From the NCBI RefSeq assembly GCF_008122265.1, contig NZ_CP043042.1:1-64000 (forward strand): a DNA stretch of 64,000 bases, in the 5' to 3' direction. The position numbers and the translations under genes were made by a program. The notes beneath the pieces are model-generated. The model worked only from the letters and a program-made list of their open reading frames with translations. It did not search any database and had not been told where the DNA came from. This document shows, in pieces, positions 19,296-29,410 of the stretch; within the stretch, counting starts at the first letter, position 1; every line of letters starts with the position of its first letter. Origin of the DNA: Marinobacter fonticola. GTDB lineage: Bacteria; Pseudomonadota; Gammaproteobacteria; Pseudomonadales; Oleiphilaceae.

Positions 19296-20321
19296 ATGAG
19301 GAAACTGCTGTATGTTCTGGCGGCTGTTATGCTGCTGATGGCGCAATGGGCCTATGCGGCCGGCCCCGAATTCCGGTCGGACCACCCGGAGCGCTACACA
19401 GTCGTCAAGGGCGATACCCTCTGGGACATTTCTTCCCGTTTCCTGGATAACCCGTGGTACTGGCCGGAAATCTGGCATGTTAACCCACAGGTAGCCAACC
19501 CCCATCTGATCTATCCGGGCGATGAACTGGCTCTGGTCTACATCGATGGCGAGCGCAAGATCACCAAGGTTGCCCGCTCTTCCGGCGGCGTGACCAAATT
19601 GTCGCCGCAGGTTCGGTCCACCCCGATCGATACCCCGGTGCCCGCGATTCCGCTGGATGCCATCAGTAGCTTCCTGTCGAAGACGCGTATTGTGACGCCG
19701 GAAGAATTGGAAGGTGCGCCGTATATCCTCGAAGGTGAAGATTCGCGCATCATCACCGGCGCCGGCGATCAGGTATACGCACGTGGTAAGGCCCAATCGG
19801 ACAAGCTTGGTGTGTTCCGTCGCGGCCAGCGCTACGTCGATCCTGACACCCAGGAATTTTTGGGTCTGGAAGCAAAGTCTATCGGGACCGGCCAAGTCAA
19901 AGACACCAAGGGTGACGTGATGACCCTGGAGCTGAAAGACACCCAGGAAGAAGTTCGTATCGGTGATCGTCTGCTGGAAATCGAAGATCGCAAGATCAAC
20001 ACCACGTTCAACCCGAGCTCACCTGACACCGAGATCGACGGCACCATGATTGCCGTGGATGATGGCGTGACCCAGATTGGTCAGTACAACGTGGTGACGG
20101 TTAACCGCGGAACCCGCGAAGGCCTGAAAGTTGGCGATGTACTGGCGGTTTTCCAGGCCGGCAATCAGGTACGTGACCCCTATACCAAGGAAGTCATTCA
20201 GCTGCCGGACGAGCGCGCCGGGTTGATGATGATCTTCCAGACCTACGAAAAGGTCAGCTACGGTCTGATCCTGAAAGCCCAACGGACCCTGGCCGTGGGT
20301 GATCGCGTCGGCAATCCGTGA
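19296..20321 (+). CDS. Secreted LysM peptidoglycan-binding protein
   Basis: Exported protein of 341 residues. A signal peptide at 1-23 (MRKLLYVLAAVMLLMAQWAYA) is followed by one LysM domain at about 38-85, with the typical YTVVKGDTLWDISSRFL start and NPHLIYPGDEL end. LysM binds peptidoglycan. The rest is beta-rich with no catalytic motif seen. The ATG at 19296 is chosen because an AAGGA site lies 8 nt upstream and the signal peptide begins there; the frame extends to 19224 without support. It precedes dprA, a conserved pairing in pseudomonads and relatives whose functional meaning is unknown. Confidence 0.9.
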   Translation: MRKLLYVLAAVMLLMAQWAYAAGPEFRSDHPERYTVVKGDTLWDISSRFLDNPWYWPEIWHVNPQVANPHLIYPGDELALVYIDGERKITKVARSSGGVTKLSPQVRSTPIDTPVPAIPLDAISSFLSKTRIVTPEELEGAPYILEGEDSRIITGAGDQVYARGKAQSDKLGVFRRGQRYVDPDTQEFLGLEAKSIGTGQVKDTKGDVMTLELKDTQEEVRIGDRLLEIEDRKINTTFNPSSPDTEIDGTMIAVDDGVTQIGQYNVVTVNRGTREGLKVGDVLAVFQAGNQVRDPYTKEVIQLPDERAGLMMIFQTYEKVSYGLILKAQRTLAVGDRVGNP

Positions 20322-20339
20322 CGCCGTTGGTGTAGAATA

Positions 20340-20376
20340 AAAACGGGAGCCGGCTGAGCCGCCTCCCGTTTTTTGT
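20340..20376 (+). terminator. Rho-independent terminator after the LysM gene
   Basis: Arms AAAACGGGAG (20340-20349) and CTCCCGTTTT (20363-20372) form a 10-bp stem, with an inner CGGC/GCCG extension and a T6 tract. It separates the LysM gene from dprA. Confidence 0.85.
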
Positions 20377-20444
20377 CGCTTGTTTTTAACGCTTGGCGTC
20401 AGGACGACGCTAGCCCTGTTTGTATTGGAACAGGTCACTGATTC

Positions 20445-21641
20445 ATGGAACGAAGCATGCTCGAAACCCGATCCCTTGCGCCCGCCACCTCTTCTTTTGC
20501 CGACAATTTAGATAGCGGCTGGTTGTTGCTCTCCCATCTGCCCGGTCTGGGCGCAAACCGCTGGCAGGCGGTGCTCGACCACTTACCGGACCCGGCAGAA
20601 CTGCTGACCTTGAACGAGGCTACCCTCAAGTCTTTAGGCTTGCCGCCACCGGCCCGACGGGCTGTACTGGCTTGGCAGCAGCGGGACCTGGCGGAAGCGA
20701 CCGTTGCCGAGGCTGCGGCCACTTGGCAAAAAGTACGAGAGCAGGGCATCAGCGTCGTGCATTGGGGGCACGTCGATTATCCGCCGCTGTTGCGCGAGAT
20801 CCACGCCGCGCCCCCTTTGCTCTATCTGCGCGGTCAGCGGGATGTGCTCGCCCGGCCGCAACTGGCCATTGTCGGCAGCCGCAATGCGACACGTGCCGGG
20901 TTGGACCACGCCCGACAGTTTGCCCGGGCGCTTGCTGAACGTGGTTTCGTGATTACCAGCGGCCTGGCGCTCGGTGTGGATGGCGCCGCCCACCGTGGGG
21001 CCTTGGATGCCAACGCGGCTACCCTGGCTGTGCTGGGCACCGGGGTGGATGTGCCTTATCCAGCCGCCCATCAGGCAATGGTTGGGGAGATCACCGCCAA
21101 AGGCGCGCTGCTGTCGGAGTTTCCACCCGGCATGCCGCCCCGTGCGGGGCATTTTCCCCGGCGCAATCGTATTATCAGTGGAATGAGCCGCGGCACTCTG
21201 GTCGTCGAAGCGGGCTTGCGCAGTGGTTCGCTGATCACGGCGCGCCTGGCGCTGGAACAAGGCCGCGAGGTGTTCGCCATTCCCGGTTCCATTCACAATC
21301 CGTTGGCCCGTGGCTGCCACCAGCTGATCCGCCAGGGCGCTGCGCTGGTGGAATCCGTGGCCGACATCGAAGAGGAGTTATCGGCCTGGTGGCATAACGG
21401 CACCGAAACCGCCGTGCCGACGATCACCGCAGGGCCCGTCGCGTCTGCGAAGACCTCTGTTCCCGACCACCTGGACGATCGCGAAAGGCGGGTGCTGGCG
21501 GCGCTGGAGTTCGACACCTGCTCGACGGACGATCTCTGTAACCGGAGCGGCTTTTCCGCCGATGCGCTGATGCAATCCTTGCTTATGCTGGAAATGGAGG
21601 GGCTGGTGTCAGCGGTGCCCGGGGGCTACCAGCGCAGCTAG
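20445..21641 (+). CDS. dprA: DNA-processing protein DprA
   Basis: DprA binds incoming single-stranded DNA and loads RecA during natural transformation; it is also widespread in species not known to be competent. The 398-residue protein has an N-terminal SAM/HhH-like part and the central Rossmann-like DprA domain (VGSRNATRAGLDHA, ITSGLALGVDGAAHRGAL, FPRRNRIISGMS). A C-terminal winged-helix domain (about 340-398) follows. The start may be the ATG at 20445 or the one at 20457. It leads a plus-strand run with tsaC, hemF and aroE. Confidence 0.94.
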   Translation: MERSMLETRSLAPATSSFADNLDSGWLLLSHLPGLGANRWQAVLDHLPDPAELLTLNEATLKSLGLPPPARRAVLAWQQRDLAEATVAEAAATWQKVREQGISVVHWGHVDYPPLLREIHAAPPLLYLRGQRDVLARPQLAIVGSRNATRAGLDHARQFARALAERGFVITSGLALGVDGAAHRGALDANAATLAVLGTGVDVPYPAAHQAMVGEITAKGALLSEFPPGMPPRAGHFPRRNRIISGMSRGTLVVEAGLRSGSLITARLALEQGREVFAIPGSIHNPLARGCHQLIRQGAALVESVADIEEELSAWWHNGTETAVPTITAGPVASAKTSVPDHLDDRERRVLAALEFDTCSTDDLCNRSGFSADALMQSLLMLEMEGLVSAVPGGYQRS

Positions 21642-21715
21642 CGGACTGTTCAGCGTCGGATGCAGACGCCATAATGCGAGGCCAATGCGATGCCAATAGG
21701 TTATCAGGTAACAGG

Positions 21716-22303
21716 ATGCTCGATCCGGAATTGATACGCTCTGTACGACCAGGCTGGTGGCACGTTCATCAGGCCACTCAATGCCTCAAATCGGGAGGTG
21801 TGATCGCTTATCCCACAGAGGCCGTCTGGGGCCTGGGATGCGATCCCTGGGATGCCGAAGCGGTGGACCGGATCCTGACACTGAAGCAGCGCCCCGAGCA
21901 TAAGGGGGTGATTCTGGTGGCTGCCTCGATCGCTCAGGTGGCCCCTCTGTTCGATCCGCTGGAACCGAGTTTACGGCGAAAGGCCGAACAATACTGGCCC
22001 GGACCGGTGACCTGTCTGGTGCCGGATCCGCAACGGCAAATCCCTGAATGGATTCGTGGCCAGCATGCCGCAGTTGCGGTGCGGGTCAGCGCACACCCTC
22101 TGGTACAGCGCTTATGCCTGGCTTTTGGTGGGCCGATCGTATCGACCTCCTGTAACCCGGCCGGCCGCTCGCCAGCCCGCCGAGCCTGGCAAGTGGCCCG
22201 TTATTTTGGTGCTGAGCTAGACTTCACTCTGCCCGGTCAACTGGGCCGCCAGCGCCAGCCCAGCCGCATCATTGACCTGGTGACCGACCGCCAATTGCGA
22301 TAG
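21716..22303 (+). CDS. tsaC: Threonylcarbamoyl-AMP synthase, YrdC/Sua5 family
   Basis: TsaC makes threonylcarbamoyl-AMP from threonine, bicarbonate and ATP for the t6A37 modification of ANN-decoding tRNAs. The 195-residue protein is a single YrdC domain. Key features are GGVIAYPTEAVWGLGCDPWD near the start, KQRPEHKGVILVAA with the conserved lysine/arginine region, and GPIVSTSCNPAGRSPA near the end. The ATG at 21716 (MLDPELIRSV) is favoured over an upstream one at 21674 because of domain position. It is followed by hemF after 51 nt. Confidence 0.93.
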   Translation: MLDPELIRSVRPGWWHVHQATQCLKSGGVIAYPTEAVWGLGCDPWDAEAVDRILTLKQRPEHKGVILVAASIAQVAPLFDPLEPSLRRKAEQYWPGPVTCLVPDPQRQIPEWIRGQHAAVAVRVSAHPLVQRLCLAFGGPIVSTSCNPAGRSPARRAWQVARYFGAELDFTLPGQLGRQRQPSRIIDLVTDRQLR

Positions 22304-22351
22304 CCACCCCGTTTTCTCGAGCGAGTCGCAGAGAGTCACAAACCGGAGTAA

Positions 22352-23284
<933 letters not shown>

Positions 23285-23363
23285 CTTGATCCTAAAGGCC
23301 TTCAGGTCGAGTGCGGAGGCGTCCCTAATACGCACATCGAAGATCAGCGAGGATTGAAACCCT

Positions 23364-24188
23364 ATGGAGCAGGACCTCTACGCCGTTATCGGGCACCCCA
23401 TCAGTCACAGTAAGTCGCCGCGCATCCATAGTCTGTTCGCCGAGCAGACGGGCCAGCCCGTGGAGTACACCGCCATCCAGGCCCCGCTGGATGGTTTTGC
23501 CGATACGGTCAACACGTTCTTCGAGCGCGGTGGCAAGGGACTTAACGTCACGGTGCCTTTCAAGGAACAAGCATGGACCCTGGTGGAGGAACGCACACCG
23601 GCGGCCGAAGTGGCCGGTGCGGTGAATACCCTCTACCTCGATGGGCAGCAACGTCTTTGTGGCGATAACACCGATGGCCCGGGCCTGGTCCGGGACCTGA
23701 CCGTTAACCATGGCATCGACCTCTATCAGGCGCGCATTCTGATCTTGGGGGCGGGCGGTGCTGTGCGTGGCATTCTGGCGCCGTTAATCACCCAGCAACC
23801 GTTGCGCATCGTGATCGCCAATCGCACCCCCGGTAAGGCTGAAAATCTGGCACACCTGATAGCTGGCGTCATCCCCGTCCGAGGCTGCGGGTTCGGGGAG
23901 GTGACTGAACCCTTCGACTTGATCGTCAACGGTACCAGCGCCAGCCTCCACGGTGACTTGCCGCCCCTGGCGCCCAGCGTGCTCGGCCCGAAAACCGTCA
24001 GTTATGACATGATGTACGGACCCGAACTGACGCCGTTCAACCAGTGGGCCAGCGATCACGGCGCCTCCCGCGTCATTGACGGTCTGGGGATGCTGGTCGA
24101 GCAGGCGGCGGAAGCCTTTGCCCTCTGGCGCGGTATTCGCCCGGATACGGCGCCGGTGATAGCGGCCTTGCGGGACCGGGTTGGGTAA
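23364..24188 (+). CDS. aroE: Shikimate dehydrogenase (NADP+)
   Basis: AroE reduces 3-dehydroshikimate to shikimate in aromatic amino-acid synthesis. The 274-residue length is normal. Visible motifs are the shikimate-binding VIGHPISHSKSPRIHS, the catalytic lysine region NVTVPFKEQA, GDNTDGPGLVRDL, the Rossmann glycine motif LGAGGAVRGI, the NADP-selecting NRTPGKAENL, and the terminal DGLGMLVEQAAEAF. It follows hemF after 79 nt in the common hemF-aroE order. Confidence 0.96.
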   Translation: MEQDLYAVIGHPISHSKSPRIHSLFAEQTGQPVEYTAIQAPLDGFADTVNTFFERGGKGLNVTVPFKEQAWTLVEERTPAAEVAGAVNTLYLDGQQRLCGDNTDGPGLVRDLTVNHGIDLYQARILILGAGGAVRGILAPLITQQPLRIVIANRTPGKAENLAHLIAGVIPVRGCGFGEVTEPFDLIVNGTSASLHGDLPPLAPSVLGPKTVSYDMMYGPELTPFNQWASDHGASRVIDGLGMLVEQAAEAFALWRGIRPDTAPVIAALRDRVG

Positions 24189-24385
24189 TTGCCGGCCCTA
24201 TTCCCGCCCGGCAGTTGCGTCTCGGCTGCGTTTTTACAACAGCTTCTTAACGCTTGGTTACAGGGTTGGACCCCCGACTTGGGCTATTCTCTTGGCATGT
24301 GAGAAAGCAGCCCCCGGAATTCCCGAAGTGCTGCTTTAGATAGAGCCCTGCATGCGCTCGGTGCTTTGACGGTATAAGGCCTTCC

Positions 24386-25159
24386 ATGGATATCCTGACC
24401 CTCGTCGGATTGATCGCCGGTATTGCGATCGTTACGGTGGCGATGCTCGCCGATGCTACTTTGGCCACGTTTTTCAATATTCCCGGATTGATGATCGTGC
24501 TGGGTGGCACCATTGCCGTTACCCTGGTTAAGTTTCGGTTGTCGTCGGTGTCCGGTTCCTTCCGCCTGGCGTTGAGCACCGTCTTTCGTGAGAAGACCGA
24601 TCGCCCGCTGGCGCTGATTCGCAACGTTGCCGAACTGGCGCGGGTTGTGCGCAAGGAGGGCATCCTGGGACTGGAAGCCCATGAAACCGACAATGATTTT
24701 CTGCGCAAATCCATCACGCTATGCGTCGATGGCCACCCTCCCGAGTTCATCGAAGAAGCCCTGCTGGAAGATATGCATCAACGGATGGAGCGCTATGACG
24801 TGGCCGAGCGAATTTTTCGCGGCATCGGCGAGTCCGCGCCGGCCATTGGCATGCTGGGAACACTGGTCGGTTTGGTACAGATGCTTAACACCTTGGACGA
24901 CCCCTCCTCTATCGGCCCGGCCATGGCCATTGCCCTGCTGACGACGCTCTACGGCGCCTTTATTGCTCAGCTGATTGCCCTGCCTCTGGCGGACAAGATT
25001 CAGCTCAAGGCGGAAGATGAGCAGCGCAACATGACGCTGATTATCACCAGCATTCAGAACATCATGAAAGGCCAGAATCCACGGGTGATCACCGAGCTGC
25101 TCTCGGCCTACGTCACGCCGGAGCAGCACCAGGCCTTGACGCAGGAGCGAGAGGCCTGA
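24386..25159 (+). CDS. pomA: Flagellar motor stator protein, MotA/PomA type
   Basis: MotA-family stator subunit with four membrane segments and a large cytoplasmic loop that meets the rotor. The 257-residue sequence begins MDILTLVGLIAGIAIVTVAML and has the characteristic GESAPAIGMLGTLVGLVQML and LLTTLYGAFIAQLIALPLADK segments of helices 3-4. The N-terminus is closer to sodium-driven PomA than to E. coli MotA, but ion specificity cannot be read with certainty. The partner motB/pomB gene follows 5 nt later, so the two are cotranscribed. No other flagellar genes are nearby, as is usual for this stator pair. Confidence 0.92.
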   Translation: MDILTLVGLIAGIAIVTVAMLADATLATFFNIPGLMIVLGGTIAVTLVKFRLSSVSGSFRLALSTVFREKTDRPLALIRNVAELARVVRKEGILGLEAHETDNDFLRKSITLCVDGHPPEFIEEALLEDMHQRMERYDVAERIFRGIGESAPAIGMLGTLVGLVQMLNTLDDPSSIGPAMAIALLTTLYGAFIAQLIALPLADKIQLKAEDEQRNMTLIITSIQNIMKGQNPRVITELLSAYVTPEQHQALTQEREA

Positions 25160-25164
25160 ACCGG

Positions 25165-25995
25165 ATGCCTGTTGCACGGCCCCAACGTTCACGCAGAAAA
25201 GCCGGGGGTGCGCCCAACTGGATCGTCACCTTTGCCGATCTCGCCACCCTGCTGCTGACGTTTTTTATCCTGCTGCTCTCCTACTCGGAGATGGACGTGG
25301 CGAAGTACAAGTCTATGGCGGCGTCTCTCGCCGGGGCTTTTGGCAGCAGCGTGATTCAGGACAATGCTGCCGGCGGCAGTCCGTTGACTCTGATCGAGAG
25401 CAATACCGCGCCTCCGGCCGCGACCGTGCCACCGGACGAGCCCGAGCTGATCGATGATCGCCGGCAGCCGGGTCCATCGGTCACGGGAATCCCCGCCGGT
25501 ATCACCGAGCTGGCGCGTCAGTTGATGCGGGAGCTGGAGAGTGAAGTCGCGAGCGGCGCGTTAAACGTGCGCTACGACACCGAGCGGGTGGTTATCCGTT
25601 TTGCCGAAGACGCGACCTTCCAGTCCGGCAGCGCCGAGCTCAAGCCGGACATGCGGCCCATCATCGAGCGTGTCGTGGACGTATTGGCCGAGTGCAGCGG
25701 CGATGTGGTGGTTGCAGGCTATACGGACGATCGGCCTATAGTAAGTACCCGCTATCGATCCAACTGGGATCTTTCGGCGGCGCGAGCGGTTTCAGTCGTA
25801 CACGAGTTGGTGATGAACCAGAAGGTTTCGGCCGAGCGCGTGGTCGCCGCCGGTCGGGCGGAGACCAATCCAATGCTGCCCAACACGACGGCGGAAAACC
25901 GCGCCCGTAACCGCCGGGTCGAAATTACCGTACGCGATCCGCAATGTACCGGCACCGCGGCCAGTGCCGGCAGGCCGGTTGAGATCTTTCCCTAG
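25165..25995 (+). CDS. pomB: Flagellar motor stator protein, MotB/PomB type
   Basis: MotB-family subunit: a short cytoplasmic tail, one membrane helix carrying the ion-binding aspartate (VTFADLATLLLTFFILLLSY), a plug/linker region, and a C-terminal OmpA-like peptidoglycan-binding domain (about 130-265, GYTDDRPI and ENRARNRRVEI). It anchors the stator to the cell wall. 276 residues is within the family range. It starts 5 nt after pomA. The best guess is a PomAB-like Na+-driven stator; H+-driven MotAB/MotCD cannot be excluded. Confidence 0.92.
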   Translation: MPVARPQRSRRKAGGAPNWIVTFADLATLLLTFFILLLSYSEMDVAKYKSMAASLAGAFGSSVIQDNAAGGSPLTLIESNTAPPAATVPPDEPELIDDRRQPGPSVTGIPAGITELARQLMRELESEVASGALNVRYDTERVVIRFAEDATFQSGSAELKPDMRPIIERVVDVLAECSGDVVVAGYTDDRPIVSTRYRSNWDLSAARAVSVVHELVMNQKVSAERVVAAGRAETNPMLPNTTAENRARNRRVEITVRDPQCTGTAASAGRPVEIFP

Positions 25996-26128
25996 TGTTG
26001 CTTGACACCGGTGGCCCCAATTAGCAGTCCAAGCCGCCCGCCTTATGACCGCCCGCTAGGGCGTCATGCGCTATTCATATAACGCTGATGCAGCAAGATC
26101 GTTATACTTATGCCCTTTTGCGGGCACG

Positions 26129-26152
26129 GGTCGTCACTTTGGTCGTCACTTT
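26129..26152. repeat. 12-bp tandem repeat upstream of the PA4642-like gene
   Basis: Two exact copies of GGTCGTCACTTT stand head to tail in the 5' region of the small downstream gene. No hairpin forms. It could be a simple slippage duplication or a tandem regulator half-site. Confidence 0.6.
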
Positions 26153-26196
26153 GTCCCGGCAATAACCAACGTAAAAACGCGATTGATGAGGTAGCT

Positions 26197-26508
26197 ATGA
26201 GTGGACCGGACAAGCCAAAGGTCATCGGGGAAGAATGGAGCGATGAGCGGGTCAAGAGTTTCCTGTTCATTACCCCCTACGACACCAAACTGAACCCGGA
26301 CTATCAGGTGCTCATCAAGGCCTATCAGGCCATGCGAGCCAGTGATTTCGAGCGTTTTCTGGGCTTCTTTACCGAGGCCGGGCGGGATCTGAATGCAAAG
26401 AATGAACTGGGGCAAACCATTCTCGACCATATCGCCGAGCACCGCCGGAGTGTCGATTACGTCGCGGCATTGAAAAAGTTCGACGCAAAGAAATCAGCGG
26501 AAGCCTGA
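26197..26508 (+). CDS. PA4642-family conserved small protein
   Basis: Soluble 103-residue protein resembling the uncharacterised Pseudomonas PA4642 family. The start MSGPDKPKVIGEEWSDERVKSFL is followed by a mostly helical sequence ending in DHIAEHRRSVDYVAALKKF. The segment FLGFFTEAGRDLNAKNELGQTILDHIAEHR looks like a single ankyrin-like helical hairpin. The ATG at 26197 has GATGAGG upstream; the frame extends to 26110 but without a start signal. Function unknown. It is transcribed alone, convergent with the carbonic anhydrase-like gene. Confidence 0.75.
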   Translation: MSGPDKPKVIGEEWSDERVKSFLFITPYDTKLNPDYQVLIKAYQAMRASDFERFLGFFTEAGRDLNAKNELGQTILDHIAEHRRSVDYVAALKKFDAKKSAEA

Positions 26509-26560
26509 GACAGGGCCCCAGCGCCTCCGCCGGTATGACGAAGACTGCTGGGCGCGGGCA

Positions 26561-27112
26561 CTAACCCTCTGCATCGGTGGCTTCGACTCGATAGTCGTCC
26601 TTGAGCTTGACGTAGTTGGCTGCCGTGTAGGTAAAGAACGAAAGCTCGTTCTCGGTTAGCGCCCGGGCCTGCTTGCACGGACTGCCCACATAGAGAAAAC
26701 CGGATTCCAGCGTCTTGCCCGGGGGCACCAGGCAGCCGGCGGCGACGATGACGTCGTCCTCCACCACCGCGCCGTCCATAATGATTGAGCCCATGCCTAC
26801 CAGTACCCGGCTACCCACCGTGCAGCCGTGCAGCAGGGCCTTATGGCCGATGGTGACGTCATCGCCGATGGTCAGCGGCCAGCCGCCGGGGTTGTAGTCG
26901 CTGGCGTGGGTAATATGCAGTACCGAGCCATCCTGAACCGAGCAGCGCGCGCCAATGCGGATCCGATGCATATCGCCGCGAATCACCGTCAGCGGCCAGA
27001 CCGAACAGTCATCCCCCAATATCACATCGCCGATGACCTGCGCACTGGGGTCGATCCACACCCGATCGCCGGTTTTTGGGGTATGGCCCTTGTGAGATCG
27101 TAAACGCGCCAT
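26561..27112 (-). CDS. Gamma-class carbonic anhydrase family protein (YrdA-like)
   Basis: Left-handed beta-helix protein of 183 residues built from hexapeptide repeats (VIGDVI, LGDDCS and similar). The metal ligands of the gamma-carbonic anhydrase family are in place: HITHASDY with nearby histidines and GHKALLHGCTVG. Relatives such as E. coli YrdA bind zinc but often show no clear anhydrase activity, so the enzymatic role is uncertain. The ATG at 27112 has a good GGAG site (AAGGAGTATGTA). It is divergent from prlC. Confidence 0.88.
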   Translation of the reverse strand: MARLRSHKGHTPKTGDRVWIDPSAQVIGDVILGDDCSVWPLTVIRGDMHRIRIGARCSVQDGSVLHITHASDYNPGGWPLTIGDDVTIGHKALLHGCTVGSRVLVGMGSIIMDGAVVEDDVIVAAGCLVPPGKTLESGFLYVGSPCKQARALTENELSFFTYTAANYVKLKDDYRVEATDAEG

Positions 27113-27247
27113 TACATACTCCTTAATTGATAAGCTTTTCCAGAACTGTGGCGTAAGATAGGAATGAGTATGGCATAGGCGTCGCCGGCCTTGTTGACCA
27201 CACGCCTGGGTTCGTTAATCCAAGCCTGACACGTATCCTTCGACCAA

Positions 27248-27289
27248 GCCGATCTTTGTGAAAGGAAGGCCGATCTTTTTGAAAGGAAG
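27248..27289 (+). repeat. 21-bp tandem direct repeat in the prlC leader
   Basis: Two head-to-tail 21-bp copies (27248-27268 and 27269-27289) differ at one base (GATCTTTGTG versus GATCTTTTTG). Each ends in the purine-rich GAAAGGAAG, so together with the true AGGAG site before the ATG the leader has three Shine-Dalgarno-like segments in a row. Confidence 0.7.
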
Positions 27290-27300
27290 AAAGGAGCCCC

Positions 27301-29346
27301 ATGAACAATCCGCTGCTGACTGATGACTTGTTGCCCCGGTTCGACCATATCCGGATCGAACACATGGAGCCGGCCATCGATCAAATCCTTAGTGACAACC
27401 GGATGCAGATCCAGAACCTGGCGACCCAGGAACAGCCGACGTGGGATACCCTGGCGCAGCCGATGCAGGGCCTGGACGATCGCCTGAGCCGCGCTTGGTC
27501 GGTCATCTCCCATTTCAATGCCGTGACGAACAGCGACGAGCTGCGCCAAGTCTACAAGCGTTGCCTGGACAAGCTCACCGAATACGGTTCCGAAATCAGT
27601 CAGAATACCCAACTGTGCAACGCCTATAAAGCGATCCGCGAGGATGAGAGCTTCGAGTCGCTCACCGAAGAGCAGCAGAAGGCGATCAACAACACATTGC
27701 GCGACTTCCATCTGGGCGGCGTCGACCTGCCTCAGGACGAGAAAAAGCAGTACGCGGCGTTGTCCATGGAACTTGCCGAATTGACCAACCGCTTCAGCGA
27801 CAACGTATTGGACGCCACCGACCACTGGTACAAGCACATTACCGACGCTTCCGAGCTGGAAGGGGTACCGGAAAGTGCGCTGGACGGCGCGCGCCAGGCC
27901 GCAGAGCAGCGGGACCTTGAGGGCTATGTCATCACCCTGCAGTTCCCCAGTTTTCACCCGGTCATGACCTACTGCGAAAACCGCGAGCTGCGCCGGGAAG
28001 TCTACGAAGCGTTCGTGACCCGTGCGTCGGATGTGGGGCCCAGCGGTGGAGAGTGGGACAATACGCCGGTAATGGCTGAGATCCTCAAGCGCCGGCACCA
28101 GCAGTCGCAAATGCTCGGCTTCGATAACTACGCTGAGCGTTCGCTGGCGACCAAGATGGCACGCAATGTCGATGAGGTGATGAGCTTTCTCGACGAGCTA
28201 GCCGCCAAATCCCGTCCGGTCGCCCAGAAGGAATACCGCGAACTCCAGCAGTTCGCCAAGGACGAGTTTGGCGTTGATTCGTTGGACGCCTGGGACCTGG
28301 GCTTCTACAGCGAGAAAATGCGCCACGCCAAATACGATATCTCACCGGAAACCCTGCGCCCGTGGTTTCCAGCGAATACGGTAGTGGATGGGCTTTTCCG
28401 CGTTGCCGAGCGCCTGTTCAACCTGACCATCGAAGCGGATACCAGCGTGGAAACCTGGCATCCGGATGCCACCGCCTACTGCATCAGCCGCGATGGCGAG
28501 ACCATCGCCTGGTTCTATCTCGATCTATATGCCCGTCAGGGCAAGCGCGGGGGCGCTTGGATGGCCGACTGCCGGGTACGCTGGCGTAATTTGCGCGGCG
28601 GCTTGCAGCTCCCCGTTGCCTTCCTGACCTGCAACTTCACTCCCCCGGTTGGCGACAAGCCGGCCCTACTGACCCACGACGAAGTGACGACCTTGTTCCA
28701 CGAGTTCGGCCATGGCCTGCACCACATGCTGACCAAGGTCGAGGTGGCGGATGTGTCCGGTATCAACGGCGTGGCCTGGGATGCGGTGGAGCTGCCCAGC
28801 CAGTTCCTGGAGAACTGGTGCTGGAATCCGGAATCACTGAACCTGATCGCCCGCCATTACGAGACCGGCGAACCGCTGCCCCAGGACTTGCTGGACAAGC
28901 TGCTGGCGGCGAAGAACTTCCAGTCCGGCATGCAAATGATCCGGCAGCTGGAGTTCTCGATCTTCGATTTCCGTCTGCACTCCGAATTCCAGCCGGTCTC
29001 ACCGGTCAACCCGCTGGATATGTTCCGCAAGGTACACCAGCAAATCGCGGTCACCGAGACGCCGGACTTCAACCGCTTTCCCAATAGCTTCTCCCACGTT
29101 TTTGCCGGCGGCTACGCCGCGGGCTACTACAGCTATAAGTGGGCGGAAGTCCTGGCGGCGGATGCGTTTTCTTTATTCGAAGAGAAAGGCATCTTCGACG
29201 AAGCGGCTGGCAAGGCGTTCCTGGAACATATCCTCGAGCGCGGCGGTTCGCGCGAGCCAATGGAGCTTTTCAAGGCTTTCCGCGGCCGTGAGCCTGAGGT
29301 CGACGCCCTGCTACGCCAGACCGGCATAACCGCCGACGCCGCCTGA
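27301..29346 (+). CDS. prlC: Oligopeptidase A
   Basis: PrlC/OpdA is a cytoplasmic zinc metallopeptidase of family M3 that degrades peptides, including cleaved signal peptides. The 681-residue protein has the M3 zinc site TLFHEFGHGLHHML (HExxH) and the downstream glutamate region (VAWDAVELPSQFLENW). It also has the conserved FAGGYAAGYYSYKWAEVLAADAFS near the C-terminus. The ATG at 27301 is preceded by AAAGGAGCCCC. It is followed by yheV after 64 nt, the usual prlC-yheV pairing. Confidence 0.96.
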   Translation: MNNPLLTDDLLPRFDHIRIEHMEPAIDQILSDNRMQIQNLATQEQPTWDTLAQPMQGLDDRLSRAWSVISHFNAVTNSDELRQVYKRCLDKLTEYGSEISQNTQLCNAYKAIREDESFESLTEEQQKAINNTLRDFHLGGVDLPQDEKKQYAALSMELAELTNRFSDNVLDATDHWYKHITDASELEGVPESALDGARQAAEQRDLEGYVITLQFPSFHPVMTYCENRELRREVYEAFVTRASDVGPSGGEWDNTPVMAEILKRRHQQSQMLGFDNYAERSLATKMARNVDEVMSFLDELAAKSRPVAQKEYRELQQFAKDEFGVDSLDAWDLGFYSEKMRHAKYDISPETLRPWFPANTVVDGLFRVAERLFNLTIEADTSVETWHPDATAYCISRDGETIAWFYLDLYARQGKRGGAWMADCRVRWRNLRGGLQLPVAFLTCNFTPPVGDKPALLTHDEVTTLFHEFGHGLHHMLTKVEVADVSGINGVAWDAVELPSQFLENWCWNPESLNLIARHYETGEPLPQDLLDKLLAAKNFQSGMQMIRQLEFSIFDFRLHSEFQPVSPVNPLDMFRKVHQQIAVTETPDFNRFPNSFSHVFAGGYAAGYYSYKWAEVLAADAFSLFEEKGIFDEAAGKAFLEHILERGGSREPMELFKAFRGREPEVDALLRQTGITADAA

Positions 29347-29359
29347 GCTGACGCGCTAT

Positions 29360-29391
29360 AAAAAAGCCGGGCAGGCAACGACCTGCCCGGC
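29360..29391 (-). terminator. Terminator-like hairpin oriented to the minus strand
   Basis: A 10-bp perfect stem GCCGGGCAGG/CCTGCCCGGC (29366-29375 and 29382-29391) with a 6-nt loop. The A6 stretch lies on its left, so the T-tract exists only in minus-strand RNA. It sits between two plus-strand genes, so it would block antisense transcription or shape the prlC-yheV message, not end it in the classical way. Confidence 0.65.
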
Positions 29392-29410
29392 ACACTGATG
29401 TGGAGAGCCG

